Origin: Alcanivorax sp. UBA4485
GTDB lineage: Bacteria > Pseudomonadota > Gammaproteobacteria > Pseudomonadales > Alcanivoracaceae
DNA: 7,511 nt
Assembly (NCBI GenBank): GCA_002389055.1
Contig: DGNT01000061.1
Coordinates: forward strand, 1-7,511
Direction: 5' to 3'
The notes beneath the pieces were generated by a model, which worked only from the letters and a program-made list of their open reading frames with translations, searched no databases and was not told where the DNA came from. Position numbers and translations under genes: made by a program. Shown piece by piece: positions 1-6,021 of the stretch (positions are counted from its first letter, which is position 1; each line of letters opens with the position of its first letter).

Positions 1-17
1 AACACGGGGGTTTGACC

Positions 18-578
18 ATGGATCGTTGTCCCTGGTGCGGCACGGATCCGCTTTACGTGGCCTACCACGACCAAGAGTGGGGCGTGCCCGAGCACGACGA
101 CCGCCGCCTGTTCGAATTCCTGATTCTCGAGGGCGCCCAGGCGGGCCTGAGCTGGATCACCGTGTTACGCAAGCGCGAGAACTACCGCAAGGCCATGGAC
201 GGTTTCGACCCGGAGAAAATCGCCCGCTACGACGACGCCAAGATCGCCGCCCTGCTGCAGGACAGCGGCCTGATTCGTAACCGCCTGAAAATGGGCGCGG
301 CGGTGGGTAACGCCCGCGCCTACCTCGACCTGCGCGACGCCGGCACCAGCCTGGATACCTTTGTCTGGGATTTCGTCGACGGCGAACCGCGCATCAACCG
401 CTTCCGGTCCCTCTCCGAAGTGCCGGCGGTGACCCCCGCGGCCGAGGCGCTCAGCAAGGCACTGAAAAAACAGGGTTTCCGGTTTGTCGGCCCCACCATC
501 ATGTACGCCTTCATGCAGGCCGCCGGCCTGGTCAACGATCACCTGGTCAGTTGCCCCCGGCACCGCGAGCTGGCTTGA
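18..578 (+). CDS. tag: DNA-3-methyladenine glycosylase I
   Basis: Base-excision repair enzyme that removes 3-methyladenine from alkylated DNA in the cytoplasm, leaving an abasic site. The 186-residue product has almost the same length as E. coli Tag (187) and aligns with it from end to end by eye. The Tag-type zinc site is intact at the same positions: Cys4 and His17 near the N-terminus, His175 and Cys179 near the C-terminus. Glu38, the base-recognition residue of the family, and Trp46 sit in the conserved segment LEGAQAGLSWITVLRKREN. The near-invariant stretch LSKALKKQGFRFVGPT is also present. I chose the ATG at 18 over an in-frame TTG at 12 because it gives the family's usual N-terminus (MDRCPW) and has a G-rich ribosome-binding stretch at 6-10. 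Its own promoter lies outside the window. The gene looks intact. Confidence 0.97.
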   Translation: MDRCPWCGTDPLYVAYHDQEWGVPEHDDRRLFEFLILEGAQAGLSWITVLRKRENYRKAMDGFDPEKIARYDDAKIAALLQDSGLIRNRLKMGAAVGNARAYLDLRDAGTSLDTFVWDFVDGEPRINRFRSLSEVPAVTPAAEALSKALKKQGFRFVGPTIMYAFMQAAGLVNDHLVSCPRHRELA

Positions 579-579
579 C

Positions 580-604
580 CCGGTCACAGCTTGAACCGGC
601 TTTT
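580..604 (+). terminator. possible weak terminator hairpin after tag
   Basis: The arms CCGGT (580-584) and ACCGG (595-599) can pair across a 10-base loop just after the tag stop, and they are followed by C and four T residues (601-604). The stem is only 5 bp and the T run is short, so this would be a weak intrinsic terminator at best. The same arms could instead be part of a protein-binding dyad upstream of the sigma-54 promoter, because the loop centre contains AGCT. I cannot tell these apart. Confidence 0.3.
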
Positions 605-622
605 ACAAACGGCCACCGAAGC

Positions 623-638
623 TGGTACGGCACTTGCT
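623..638 (+). promoter_or_regulatory. sigma-54 (RpoN) -24/-12 promoter
   Basis: The sequence TGGTACGGCACTTGCT matches the sigma-54 consensus TGGCACG-N4-TTGCW at every defined position except one common C-to-T change, and the preceding base is a pyrimidine as expected. The invariant GG (624-625) and GC (636-637) are separated by exactly 10 bp. Transcription would start near 649, leaving a leader of about 24 nt with a GGAGG ribosome-binding site (664-668) ahead of the ATG at 673. This geometry fits the glutamine amidotransferase gene. Sigma-54 promoters need an enhancer-binding activator; I looked for a clear NtrC site upstream, inside tag, and did not find one, so the activator is unknown. Confidence 0.75.
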
Positions 639-672
639 TTGTCATAGAGGGCAGCGGAGGAACGGAGGCCCC

Positions 673-1395
673 ATGAAACCACTATTGATTCTGCAAACCG
701 GTAGCACCTACCCCGCCCTGCGACGGCATTACGGCGATTTTCCCGACTGGATCCGGCAGGGTCTTGGTGAACAGACGCCGGTCACCGTGGTGGACGCGCG
801 CGAAAACCCGTCCCTGCCGGCAGCGGGCGGTTTCAGCGGTGTGGTGATCACCGGTTCCCATCATATGGTCACGGACGAAGCCGGCTGGATGCGACGCTTG
901 ATGCACTGGCTGGAAGGCACCCTGCAACGGGCCGAGGCGCCGCCCCTGCTGGGCATCTGCTTCGGGCACCAGATTCTCGCCCACACTCTGGGCGGTGAAG
1001 TGGGCGACCACCCCCAGGGTATGGAAGCGGGGACCGTGGCGCTGCGCACCACCGCCGCGGCACGCAGCGACCCTCTATTGGCGGCGTTTTGCGATCAGCC
1101 CTGGGCGCAGATGATGCACCGTCAATCGGTGCTCACCGCGCCCGCCGGCGTCGAGCTTCTGGCCAGCAACGGCCACGGAAGCTGCCAGGCGTTCCGCCAT
1201 GGTCACGCCGCCTGGGGCTGCCAGTTCCATCCGGAGTTCAGCGCCGATGTGACGCGGGCCTATCTGCAAGCGATGCGCGGCCGCCAGCTCAGCGACCAGC
1301 AGGCGGATGATCTGCTGCCCAGCGTCCGCGAGTGCCCCCAGGCCGGCGCCGTGCTGGCCCATTTCGCCAACCAGGCGGTGCCGGCGGCGGCTTAG
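673..1395 (+). CDS. class I glutamine amidotransferase family protein
   Basis: A 240-residue stand-alone class I (triad) glutamine amidotransferase domain of the GuaA-like type, which releases ammonia from glutamine or hydrolyses a related gamma-glutamyl amide. The nucleophile elbow GICFGHQ places the catalytic Cys at residue 96, and the GCQFHPEFS motif supplies His186 and Glu188, so the triad is complete. An oxyanion-type VITGSHHMV segment lies at 58-66. No synthetase domain is attached, so the acceptor, if any, is unknown. The ATG at 673 follows GGAGG (664-668) by four bases. A TTG further upstream, at 634, lies inside the sigma-54 promoter and cannot be the start. The promoter at 623-638 suggests control by an enhancer-binding protein, perhaps in response to nitrogen, which would fit a glutamine-using enzyme. 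The stop codon overlaps that of the convergent lipoprotein gene. The family is clear; the substrate is not. Confidence 0.9.
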   Translation: MKPLLILQTGSTYPALRRHYGDFPDWIRQGLGEQTPVTVVDARENPSLPAAGGFSGVVITGSHHMVTDEAGWMRRLMHWLEGTLQRAEAPPLLGICFGHQILAHTLGGEVGDHPQGMEAGTVALRTTAAARSDPLLAAFCDQPWAQMMHRQSVLTAPAGVELLASNGHGSCQAFRHGHAAWGCQFHPEFSADVTRAYLQAMRGRQLSDQQADDLLPSVRECPQAGAVLAHFANQAVPAAA

Positions 1396-2093
1396 TCCCC
1401 GAACACTGCGCCGATCAGGGCGCTGCCACGGCTCACCGGGTCCTGACGGATCAGCGCTTCCTGGGTGCCGATTTCCGTGTACAGCCGGTCCAGGCTGGTG
1501 TCGATCACGTAGTTTTCCAGATTCAGGTCCGGCTTGCTGGCCATCGGCAGGCGGTTATAGGCGTTCAGCAACGTCTGGTACTGGTCGTAGAAGCCGGTCT
1601 CCCGAAGGCTGTTTTCGATGATCGGCCGGTAGCGCTCGGCCAGGCTGGTTTCGGTGCGGCCGCGAAAGTAGTCGGTGGCGGCGGTGTTGCCGCCGCGCAC
1701 GATGCCCAAGGCGTCGGTCACGGTCATTTCCTGAATCGCGTTCTTGAACACCGGCGCGGCTTCCGCGGCCGCGTTCTCGGCGCCGCGGTTCATGGCGTCG
1801 CGGACCTGGTCCACGTAGCGCCCCAGGCCGATACGCTCCAGATTGCTGGCCACCGACTGTACCGGGGCGGGCAGCGGCAGATCGAAGGCGCCGCTGCTGG
1901 ACAGCTTGCTGGTGGCCCGGTCCGAGCTGATCGTCAGCGCCTCTTTGACGGCACCGGCCAGGCGGCTGTCGGTGTCGTAGCCGGCGGCTTTGGCGGCCTG
2001 GTTGCCCTGCTCGATCCACGGCGCCAGGGCGTCCATGTTCTGGCAGGCGGTGAGCGTGAGCAGCGCCGCGCTGGCCAAGAGAACCCGTTTCAT
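1392..2093 (-). CDS. DUF4197 family lipoprotein
   Basis: A 233-residue predicted lipoprotein. The N-terminus MKRVLLASAALLTLTAC is a lipoprotein signal with lipobox L-T-A-C and lipidated Cys17. Residue +2 is Gln rather than Asp, which favours outer-membrane sorting. The mature part is mostly helical and resembles DUF4197 proteins: the central segment with TAATDYFRGRT, then RYRPIIENSLRETGFYDQY, and a C-terminus built around LDRLYTEIGTQEALIRQDP and ending in GAVFGD. The family has no established function. I chose the ATG at 2093 because it begins the signal peptide directly and follows an AAGGAA ribosome-binding site; the frame stays open further upstream but has no suitable start. It is transcribed away from the acyltransferase gene across a 66-bp divergent gap, and its stop overlaps that of the amidotransferase, leaving no room for a separate terminator. 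Confidence 0.88.
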   Translation of the reverse strand: MKRVLLASAALLTLTACQNMDALAPWIEQGNQAAKAAGYDTDSRLAGAVKEALTISSDRATSKLSSSGAFDLPLPAPVQSVASNLERIGLGRYVDQVRDAMNRGAENAAAEAAPVFKNAIQEMTVTDALGIVRGGNTAATDYFRGRTETSLAERYRPIIENSLRETGFYDQYQTLLNAYNRLPMASKPDLNLENYVIDTSLDRLYTEIGTQEALIRQDPVSRGSALIGAVFGD

Positions 2094-2122
2094 AGCTTTC
2101 CTTCCCTTCTGATGAATTGGTG

Positions 2123-2128
2123 TAGCAT
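2123..2128 (+). promoter_or_regulatory. possible -10 element for the acyltransferase operon
   Basis: TAGCAT, preceded by TG, lies in the 66-bp divergent gap between the lipoprotein and the acyltransferase. It would place a start of transcription near 2135, about 25 nt ahead of the ATG at 2160, which would argue against the in-frame ATGs at 2112 and 2127. I see no convincing -35 hexamer at the right distance, so this is tentative. Confidence 0.3.
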
Positions 2129-2159
2129 GCCCGCTGCACCCCGGTTTGATGAGCCCGTA

Positions 2160-2810
2160 ATGAGCGATTTCTACCGTGAGCAGCACAAACTGCGGCTCGC
2201 TTACATGCCCTGGTTGTACCCGCGCCTCAAGCCGCGCCACCGTGCCTGGGCCGAGCCCTGGCAGACGCAGCTGCAGCAGCAATGGTCCAGTTTGGAGACC
2301 GTGCACTTCGGCGTGCACTGTTTTGTGGCGCCCCAGGCCCGGCTGTTCGCGGAACCGGGCCGCGATATCCAGGTCGGTGACGGCAGCCACATCGCCGCGG
2401 ACTGTGTGTTGCACGGCCCGCTGCGCCTGGGGGCGTCGGTCAGCCTCAACCACCATGTGACCCTGGAAGGGGGCGCCGCCGGGATTGAGATCGGTGACCA
2501 TACCCGCGTCGCCGCCTACTGTACCTTATACGCCTTTGACCACGGTATGGACGCCGCCGCGCTGGTGCGTGAACAGCCAGTGCGTTCCCGGGGTATCCGC
2601 GTCGGCCGGGATGTCTGGCTGGGCGCCCGGGTGGGCGTGGTCGACGGCGTGACCATCGGTGACCACGCGGTCGTCGGCATGGGGTCGGTGGTCACCCGCG
2701 ACGTCCCCGCCTGGACCATCGTCGCCGGCAATCCCGCCCGGGTTATCGGCCACCGGCCGGGGGCACCTACTTATCGGGGCGGTGCCCCGCGACACGGAGA
2801 AACGCCATGA
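2160..2810 (+). CDS. hexapeptide-repeat (left-handed beta-helix) acyltransferase
   Basis: A 216-residue O- or N-acyltransferase of the LbH family, related to maltose/galactoside acetyltransferases and NodL/WcaF-type enzymes; the donor is usually acetyl-CoA. Residues 1-55 form a helical, basic and Trp-rich lead. From about residue 68 the imperfect hexapeptide repeats begin (IQVGDGSHI, LRLGASVSL, IEIGDHTRV), then comes the loop AFDHGMD, whose His128 occupies the usual catalytic-His position. The family's C-terminal signature follows: IRVGRDVWLGARVGVVDGVTIGDHAVVGMGSVVTRDVPAW, then AGNPARVIG near 189-197. The ATG at 2160 is preferred because it gives a family-like length and fits the putative promoter, but its ribosome-binding site is weak. 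In-frame ATGs at 2127 and 2112 remain possible. The stop overlaps the next gene's start (ATGA), so the two are probably translationally coupled. The substrate cannot be read from sequence; envelope sugar or lipid is plausible from the context. Confidence 0.88.
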   Translation: MSDFYREQHKLRLAYMPWLYPRLKPRHRAWAEPWQTQLQQQWSSLETVHFGVHCFVAPQARLFAEPGRDIQVGDGSHIAADCVLHGPLRLGASVSLNHHVTLEGGAAGIEIGDHTRVAAYCTLYAFDHGMDAAALVREQPVRSRGIRVGRDVWLGARVGVVDGVTIGDHAVVGMGSVVTRDVPAWTIVAGNPARVIGHRPGAPTYRGGAPRHGETP

Positions 2811-4678
2811 GTGCCAGTGTTTTTTCACTGCTGGTGAAACGCCGCTTCGGGCCCTTTTTCTACACCCAGTTTCTCGGCGCCTTCAATGACAACGTGTTCC
2901 GCCAGGCGCTGATTCTGCTGATCGCCTCCGGGGTGGTCGCCGGCACCGAGGTGAACACCCTCAACAACGTGGCCTTGGCGTTGTTCATCCTGCCGTTCTT
3001 CCTGTTCTCGGCGCTGGCCGGGCAGCTCGCCGACAAATACGACCGGGCCATGCTGGTACGGCGCATCAAGCTGGTGGAAGTGTTCCTGATGACGTTCGCG
3101 GCGGTGGGCTTCTTTTTCAACGGGGTCTATTTTCTGCTGGCGGTGCTGTTTTGCATGGGCCTGCAATCCACCTTCTTCGGGCCCATCAAGTACTCGATCA
3201 TTCCCCAGCATTTGCCGTCCCGGGAGCTGGTGTCCGGCAACGCCCTGGTGGAAATGGGCACCTTTCTGGCGATTCTGCTCGGCTCGGTCTCCGGCGTGTT
3301 GCTGAAAATGGACGCCGCCGATCCGCTGATCATCTCCGCGGTGGTGGTGGGCCTGGCGGCGTTGGGTTATCTCGCTGCTCGGGGTATTCCCAAAGCGCCC
3401 GCCGCCGACCCGGGTATGAAAATCAACTGGAACCTGTGGCGGGAAACCTGGCGTATCGTCGGCTACGCCCGGGAAGTGAAATCGGTGTGGATGTGCGTGC
3501 TCGGCATTTGCTGGTTCTGGTTTCTCGGTGCCGCCTACACCACCCAGCTCAAGGTCTATGTGGACGACTATTTGTTCGGCACCGATGGCCTCTATGCGTT
3601 GTTGTTGGGGACGTTCTCCATCGGCATCGGGTTGGGTTCCTATCTCTGCGAAAAGATGTCCGGCCACCGCGTGGAGCTGGGCCTGGTGCCGCTGGGTTCG
3701 ATCGGCTTGAGCGCCTTCGGCATTGATCTGTTCTTTTCCTACGCCGGCCTGCCCAAGGACGTGTCGGTGGATATCGCCGCCTTCCTGCAGCAACCCGCCG
3801 GCTGGCGGGTGATGGCGGACCTGCTTGGTATTGGCGTATTCGGCGGCTTTTATATCGTGCCCCTGTTCGCCTTGATTCAGCAGCGCTCCAACCCCAGCCA
3901 TCTGGCCCGGATCATCGCCGCCAACAACATTCTCAACTCCCTGTTCATGGTGGGCTCGGCGGTGGCCGGCATCGTGCTGGTGGGCGTGCTGGATCTCACC
4001 GTGCCGGAGTTCTTCCTGGTGCTGTCGCTCACCAATGTATTGGTGGCCGCCTACATCTACACCCGGGTACCGGAATTCCTGATCCGCCTGCTGGTGTGGA
4101 TGCTCACCAATGTGCTTTACCGCATCAAGGAACAGGGCATGGAGAATATTCCCGACGAAGGCCCCTGTCTTCTGGTCTGCAACCACGTCAGTTATGTGGA
4201 CGCGCTTCTTCTCGGCGGCGCCGTGCGCCGGCCGGTACGTTTCGTGATGGCCAAGCCGATTTACGATCTGCCGCTGATGAACTATATCTTCCGGACCGGC
4301 AAGGCGATTCCGATTGATTCCAAGGAACGGAACCCGGAGATTTACCAGCAGGCGTTCGAACGTATCAACGAGGAACTGGCGGACGGTCAGGTGGTGTGTA
4401 TTTTCCCGGAAGGCAAGCTGACCCAGGACGGCGAACTGGCCGAATTCAAAACCGGGATGGAAAAAATTGTAAATGAAAATCGGGTTCCGGTAATTCCCAT
4501 GGCACTCTCCGGTCTATGGGGTAGCTTCTTCAGCCATAAGGGTGGCCCGGCATTGACCCGGCTGCCGAAGCGTTTCTGGTCCCGCGTGACGCTTAACGTG
4601 GGCGAACCGGTGAATGCGGACCGGGTGGCCTCGCAGGATATGCGACGCCGCGTACTAGGGTTACGGGAACGTCCGTGA
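2807..4678 (+). CDS. MFS lysophospholipid transporter-like / PlsC acyltransferase fusion
   Basis: A 623-residue inner-membrane protein with two domains. Residues about 10-420 are a major facilitator of the LplT type, with many hydrophobic segments, the N-terminal FLGAFNDNVFRQA (23-35) and the MFS loop motif GQLADKYDR (72-80). Residues about 430-610 form a PlsC/LPLAT glycerolipid acyltransferase: the catalytic NHVSYVD box (H460, D465), GKAIPIDSKER (498-508), FPEG (533-536) and VPVIPMAL. By analogy with LplT-Aas, the transporter half may flip a lysophospholipid inward and the acyltransferase half re-acylate it on the cytoplasmic face. Unlike full three-domain Aas-type fusions (over 1,100 residues), there is no AMP-binding acyl-ACP synthetase domain; the protein ends naturally after the PlsC fold (LRERP). 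The ATG at 2807 has GGAG (2796-2799) at good spacing and overlaps the previous stop by 4 nt. The family is sure; the substrate is inferred. Confidence 0.92.
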   Translation: MSASVFSLLVKRRFGPFFYTQFLGAFNDNVFRQALILLIASGVVAGTEVNTLNNVALALFILPFFLFSALAGQLADKYDRAMLVRRIKLVEVFLMTFAAVGFFFNGVYFLLAVLFCMGLQSTFFGPIKYSIIPQHLPSRELVSGNALVEMGTFLAILLGSVSGVLLKMDAADPLIISAVVVGLAALGYLAARGIPKAPAADPGMKINWNLWRETWRIVGYAREVKSVWMCVLGICWFWFLGAAYTTQLKVYVDDYLFGTDGLYALLLGTFSIGIGLGSYLCEKMSGHRVELGLVPLGSIGLSAFGIDLFFSYAGLPKDVSVDIAAFLQQPAGWRVMADLLGIGVFGGFYIVPLFALIQQRSNPSHLARIIAANNILNSLFMVGSAVAGIVLVGVLDLTVPEFFLVLSLTNVLVAAYIYTRVPEFLIRLLVWMLTNVLYRIKEQGMENIPDEGPCLLVCNHVSYVDALLLGGAVRRPVRFVMAKPIYDLPLMNYIFRTGKAIPIDSKERNPEIYQQAFERINEELADGQVVCIFPEGKLTQDGELAEFKTGMEKIVNENRVPVIPMALSGLWGSFFSHKGGPALTRLPKRFWSRVTLNVGEPVNADRVASQDMRRRVLGLRERP

Positions 4679-4690
4679 CCCGCCCGGGTC
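4677..4690 (+). other. short GC hairpin after the MFS-PlsC gene
   Basis: GACCC and GGGTC pair as a 5-bp stem with a 4-base loop, overlapping the stop codon. No T run follows, so it is not a convincing terminator, and transcription may continue into the protease gene 50 bp downstream. No clear promoter was found in the gap, although TACGAT at 4709-4714 vaguely resembles a -10 element. Confidence 0.2.
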
Positions 4691-4728
4691 CCAGAATCCG
4701 ACAACCGATACGATTAAAGAGGATCACC

Positions 4729-5286
4729 ATGCGACGAATTCTGATAGCTCTGAGTCTGCTTTTCACCTTCACGGCCAGCCACGCGGGCAATGTGGAAATC
4801 CAGCATGTGTTCGGTTGGATCGAAAACGCCACGCTGGAACCCTGGGGCGTGAAAGTGAAAAGCAAACTCGACACCGGCGCCCTCACGTCTTCCCTGCACG
4901 CGCGCAATATCGAGCGCTTTGAAAAAGACGGCGAGGAGTGGGTCCGTTTTGAAGTGAACGTGGAAGATCAGGACGAAGACGACAAAGTGTCGCGCAAGTT
5001 TGAGCGCCCGCTGTACCGCGACGTGATCATTCGCGGCGCCGGCGGTGAAGAACGCCGCCCGGTGGTGCTGATGGAAATTTGCTTCGGCGACACCGTGCAC
5101 GAGGAGCAGTTCAGCCTGGAGAACCGCAGCGACATGCTTTATCCGGTGCTGATCGGCCGCCGCACCATCCAGCATCTGGGTGTGGTGGACGTGACCAGCA
5201 CCTTCCTGCACGAGCCGGAATGCGATGAAGACAGCCCGGTGGAAAAGTTCGACAAGGACAACACCGATGAAGACATCGGCGCCTGA
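4729..5286 (+). CDS. RimB-type 'ATP-dependent zinc protease' family protein, secreted
   Basis: A 185-residue protein of the family annotated as putative ATP-dependent zinc protease (DUF785/RimB, retropepsin-like fold). A classical signal peptide (MRRILIALSLLFTFTASHA, residues 1-19) predicts export to the periplasm. The mature part carries the aspartic-protease-like turn KLDTGALTSSLHA with D48-T49-G50, and the family signature FSLENRSDMLYPVLIGRRTI (128-147), followed by LGVVDV. The tail from about 164 is strongly acidic. The names 'zinc' and 'ATP-dependent' are historical: I see no zinc or ATP motif. Some homologues sit beside rimK, but no rimK is here. The ATG at 4729 was chosen over a GTG at 4675 because it starts the signal peptide and follows GAGGA (4719-4723) at 5 bases. 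The gene ends inside a GC-rich hairpin. Confidence 0.87.
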   Translation: MRRILIALSLLFTFTASHAGNVEIQHVFGWIENATLEPWGVKVKSKLDTGALTSSLHARNIERFEKDGEEWVRFEVNVEDQDEDDKVSRKFERPLYRDVIIRGAGGEERRPVVLMEICFGDTVHEEQFSLENRSDMLYPVLIGRRTIQHLGVVDVTSTFLHEPECDEDSPVEKFDKDNTDEDIGA

Positions 5287-5325
5287 ATAAAACAGGCGCC
5301 TGACTGGCACGGGCCGGCGTCAGGC
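5278..5325. terminator. bidirectional hairpin region between convergent genes
   Basis: GGCGCCTG (5278-5285) and CAGGCGCC (5293-5300) form a perfect 8-bp stem with the A-rich loop AATAAAA; the protease gene's stop codon lies partly in the first arm. A second possible stem pairs GCCTGAC (5298-5304) with GTCAGGC (5319-5325), sharing bases with the first, so only one of the two can fully form at a time. Read on the minus strand, the second stem is followed after a few bases by TTTTATT, which is reasonably terminator-like for the fumarylacetoacetate hydrolase-family gene. Read on the plus strand, no T run follows. Its place between two converging genes supports a role in ending transcription both ways. 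Confidence 0.6.
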
Positions 5326-6021
5326 TACGCGGGTGAACACCTGCAGGATATTGCCCAGACGGGCAGTGAGCTTGTCGCCGGCGGCCAGCGGACCCACCCC
5401 CGCCGGGGTACCGGTAAAGATCAGATCGCCCGGTTCCAGCGTGAACACCTGGTTGATTTGCGCGATCAATTCGAAGGTCGGGAACAACATCTGCCCGGTG
5501 TGACCGTGCTGGCGGGTTTCTCCGTTCACCTCCAGAGACACTTCCAGATTCTGCCGCACGGAAATGCCGCGGGCATCGATAAACCCGGACACCGGCGCGC
5601 CGCCATCAAACGCCTTCGCCCGTTCCCAGGGGTGGCGTTTCTCCTTGAGACGGTCCTGCAGTTCACGAAGGGTCAGATCCAGGCCGATACCGTAGGCGGT
5701 AATCGCATAGCGAATGGTTTCCAGATCGGTCTCGCCGCTCAGCCGCTCGCCGATCATCACCACCATTTCCACTTCGTGGTGCACCGCCCCTTGTTCCTGG
5801 GGCAGCACCAGCGGTTCGTGCAGGCTGCATAACGCGGTGGCCGGCTTCATGAATAACAACGGCTCATCGGGCACTTCGTTGCCCAGTTCGCGGGCGTGTT
5901 CGGCGTAGTTTCTGCCCACGCACACGCATTTCCCCAGCGGCATCTCCATGGGCGAGCCGTCGATCCAGCGATGCACATAGGCGGATTCCGGGCGGGCTTT
6001 CAGCTCGTGGGTATCAAACAT
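5320..6021 (-). CDS. fumarylacetoacetate hydrolase (FAH) family protein
   Basis: A 233-residue single-domain FAH-superfamily enzyme, close in length to YcgM/FAHD1-type proteins that act on acylpyruvates, oxaloacetate or related beta-keto acids with a bound divalent metal. The GRNYAEHARELG motif (36-47) is at the expected place. The metal ligands are E83 and E85 in HHEVEMVVMIG, and D115 in GIGLDLTLRE. K136 in the WERAKAFDG segment and the closing strand GDLIFTGTPAGVGPL (198-212) are also conserved. The ATG at 6021 overlaps the end of the upstream oxidase gene by 8 nt (ATGTTTGA), and the nearest purine-rich stretch (GGGAAAG) is rather far, so translation is probably coupled. Within the family it could be an acylpyruvate hydrolase, fumarylpyruvate hydrolase, isomerase/decarboxylase or oxaloacetate tautomerase. 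No aromatic-degradation genes lie beside it, which makes a general metabolite-repair role more attractive, but that is inference. Confidence 0.9.
   Translation of the reverse strand: MFDTHELKARPESAYVHRWIDGSPMEMPLGKCVCVGRNYAEHARELGNEVPDEPLLFMKPATALCSLHEPLVLPQEQGAVHHEVEMVVMIGERLSGETDLETIRYAITAYGIGLDLTLRELQDRLKEKRHPWERAKAFDGGAPVSGFIDARGISVRQNLEVSLEVNGETRQHGHTGQMLFPTFELIAQINQVFTLEPGDLIFTGTPAGVGPLAAGDKLTARLGNILQVFTRVA

Noticed and set aside
559..575. GGCACC followed by CTGGCT, considered as an NtrC enhancer site for the sigma-54 promoter.
   Set aside because: Only the left half resembles the TGCACC-N5-GGTGCA pattern; the right half fails, and it lies in the end of tag.
634..672. TTG start extending the glutamine amidotransferase by 13 residues.
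   Set aside because: The TTG is part of the sigma-54 -12 element, and the ATG at 673 has a much better ribosome-binding site and family-like N-terminus.
842..851. Perfect 10-bp palindrome GGTGATCACC.
   Set aside because: It is inside the amidotransferase coding sequence, encodes a conserved strand (VVITG), and has no supporting regulatory context.
1332..2126. Long + strand open frame running into the acyltransferase, which would give a protein of 492 residues.
   Set aside because: This part is antisense to the DUF4197 lipoprotein, has low-complexity Gly/Val/Gln-rich translation with no domain, and the acyltransferase fold is complete from 2160. It is a GC-rich shadow frame.
2825..4186. A 453-codon open frame on the minus strand.
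   Set aside because: It lies opposite the transporter domain of the MFS-PlsC gene and translates to His/Gln/Gly-rich sequence with no recognisable family, typical of antisense frames in GC-rich DNA.
4714..5310. A 198-codon minus-strand frame opposite the RimB-type gene.
   Set aside because: The plus-strand frame has a signal peptide, family motifs and a good ribosome-binding site; the minus frame has none of these.
5305..5320. TGGCACG resembling the -24 half of a sigma-54 promoter.
   Set aside because: The -12 half does not match (GGCG instead of TTGC), it sits in the terminator region, and no plus-strand gene follows.
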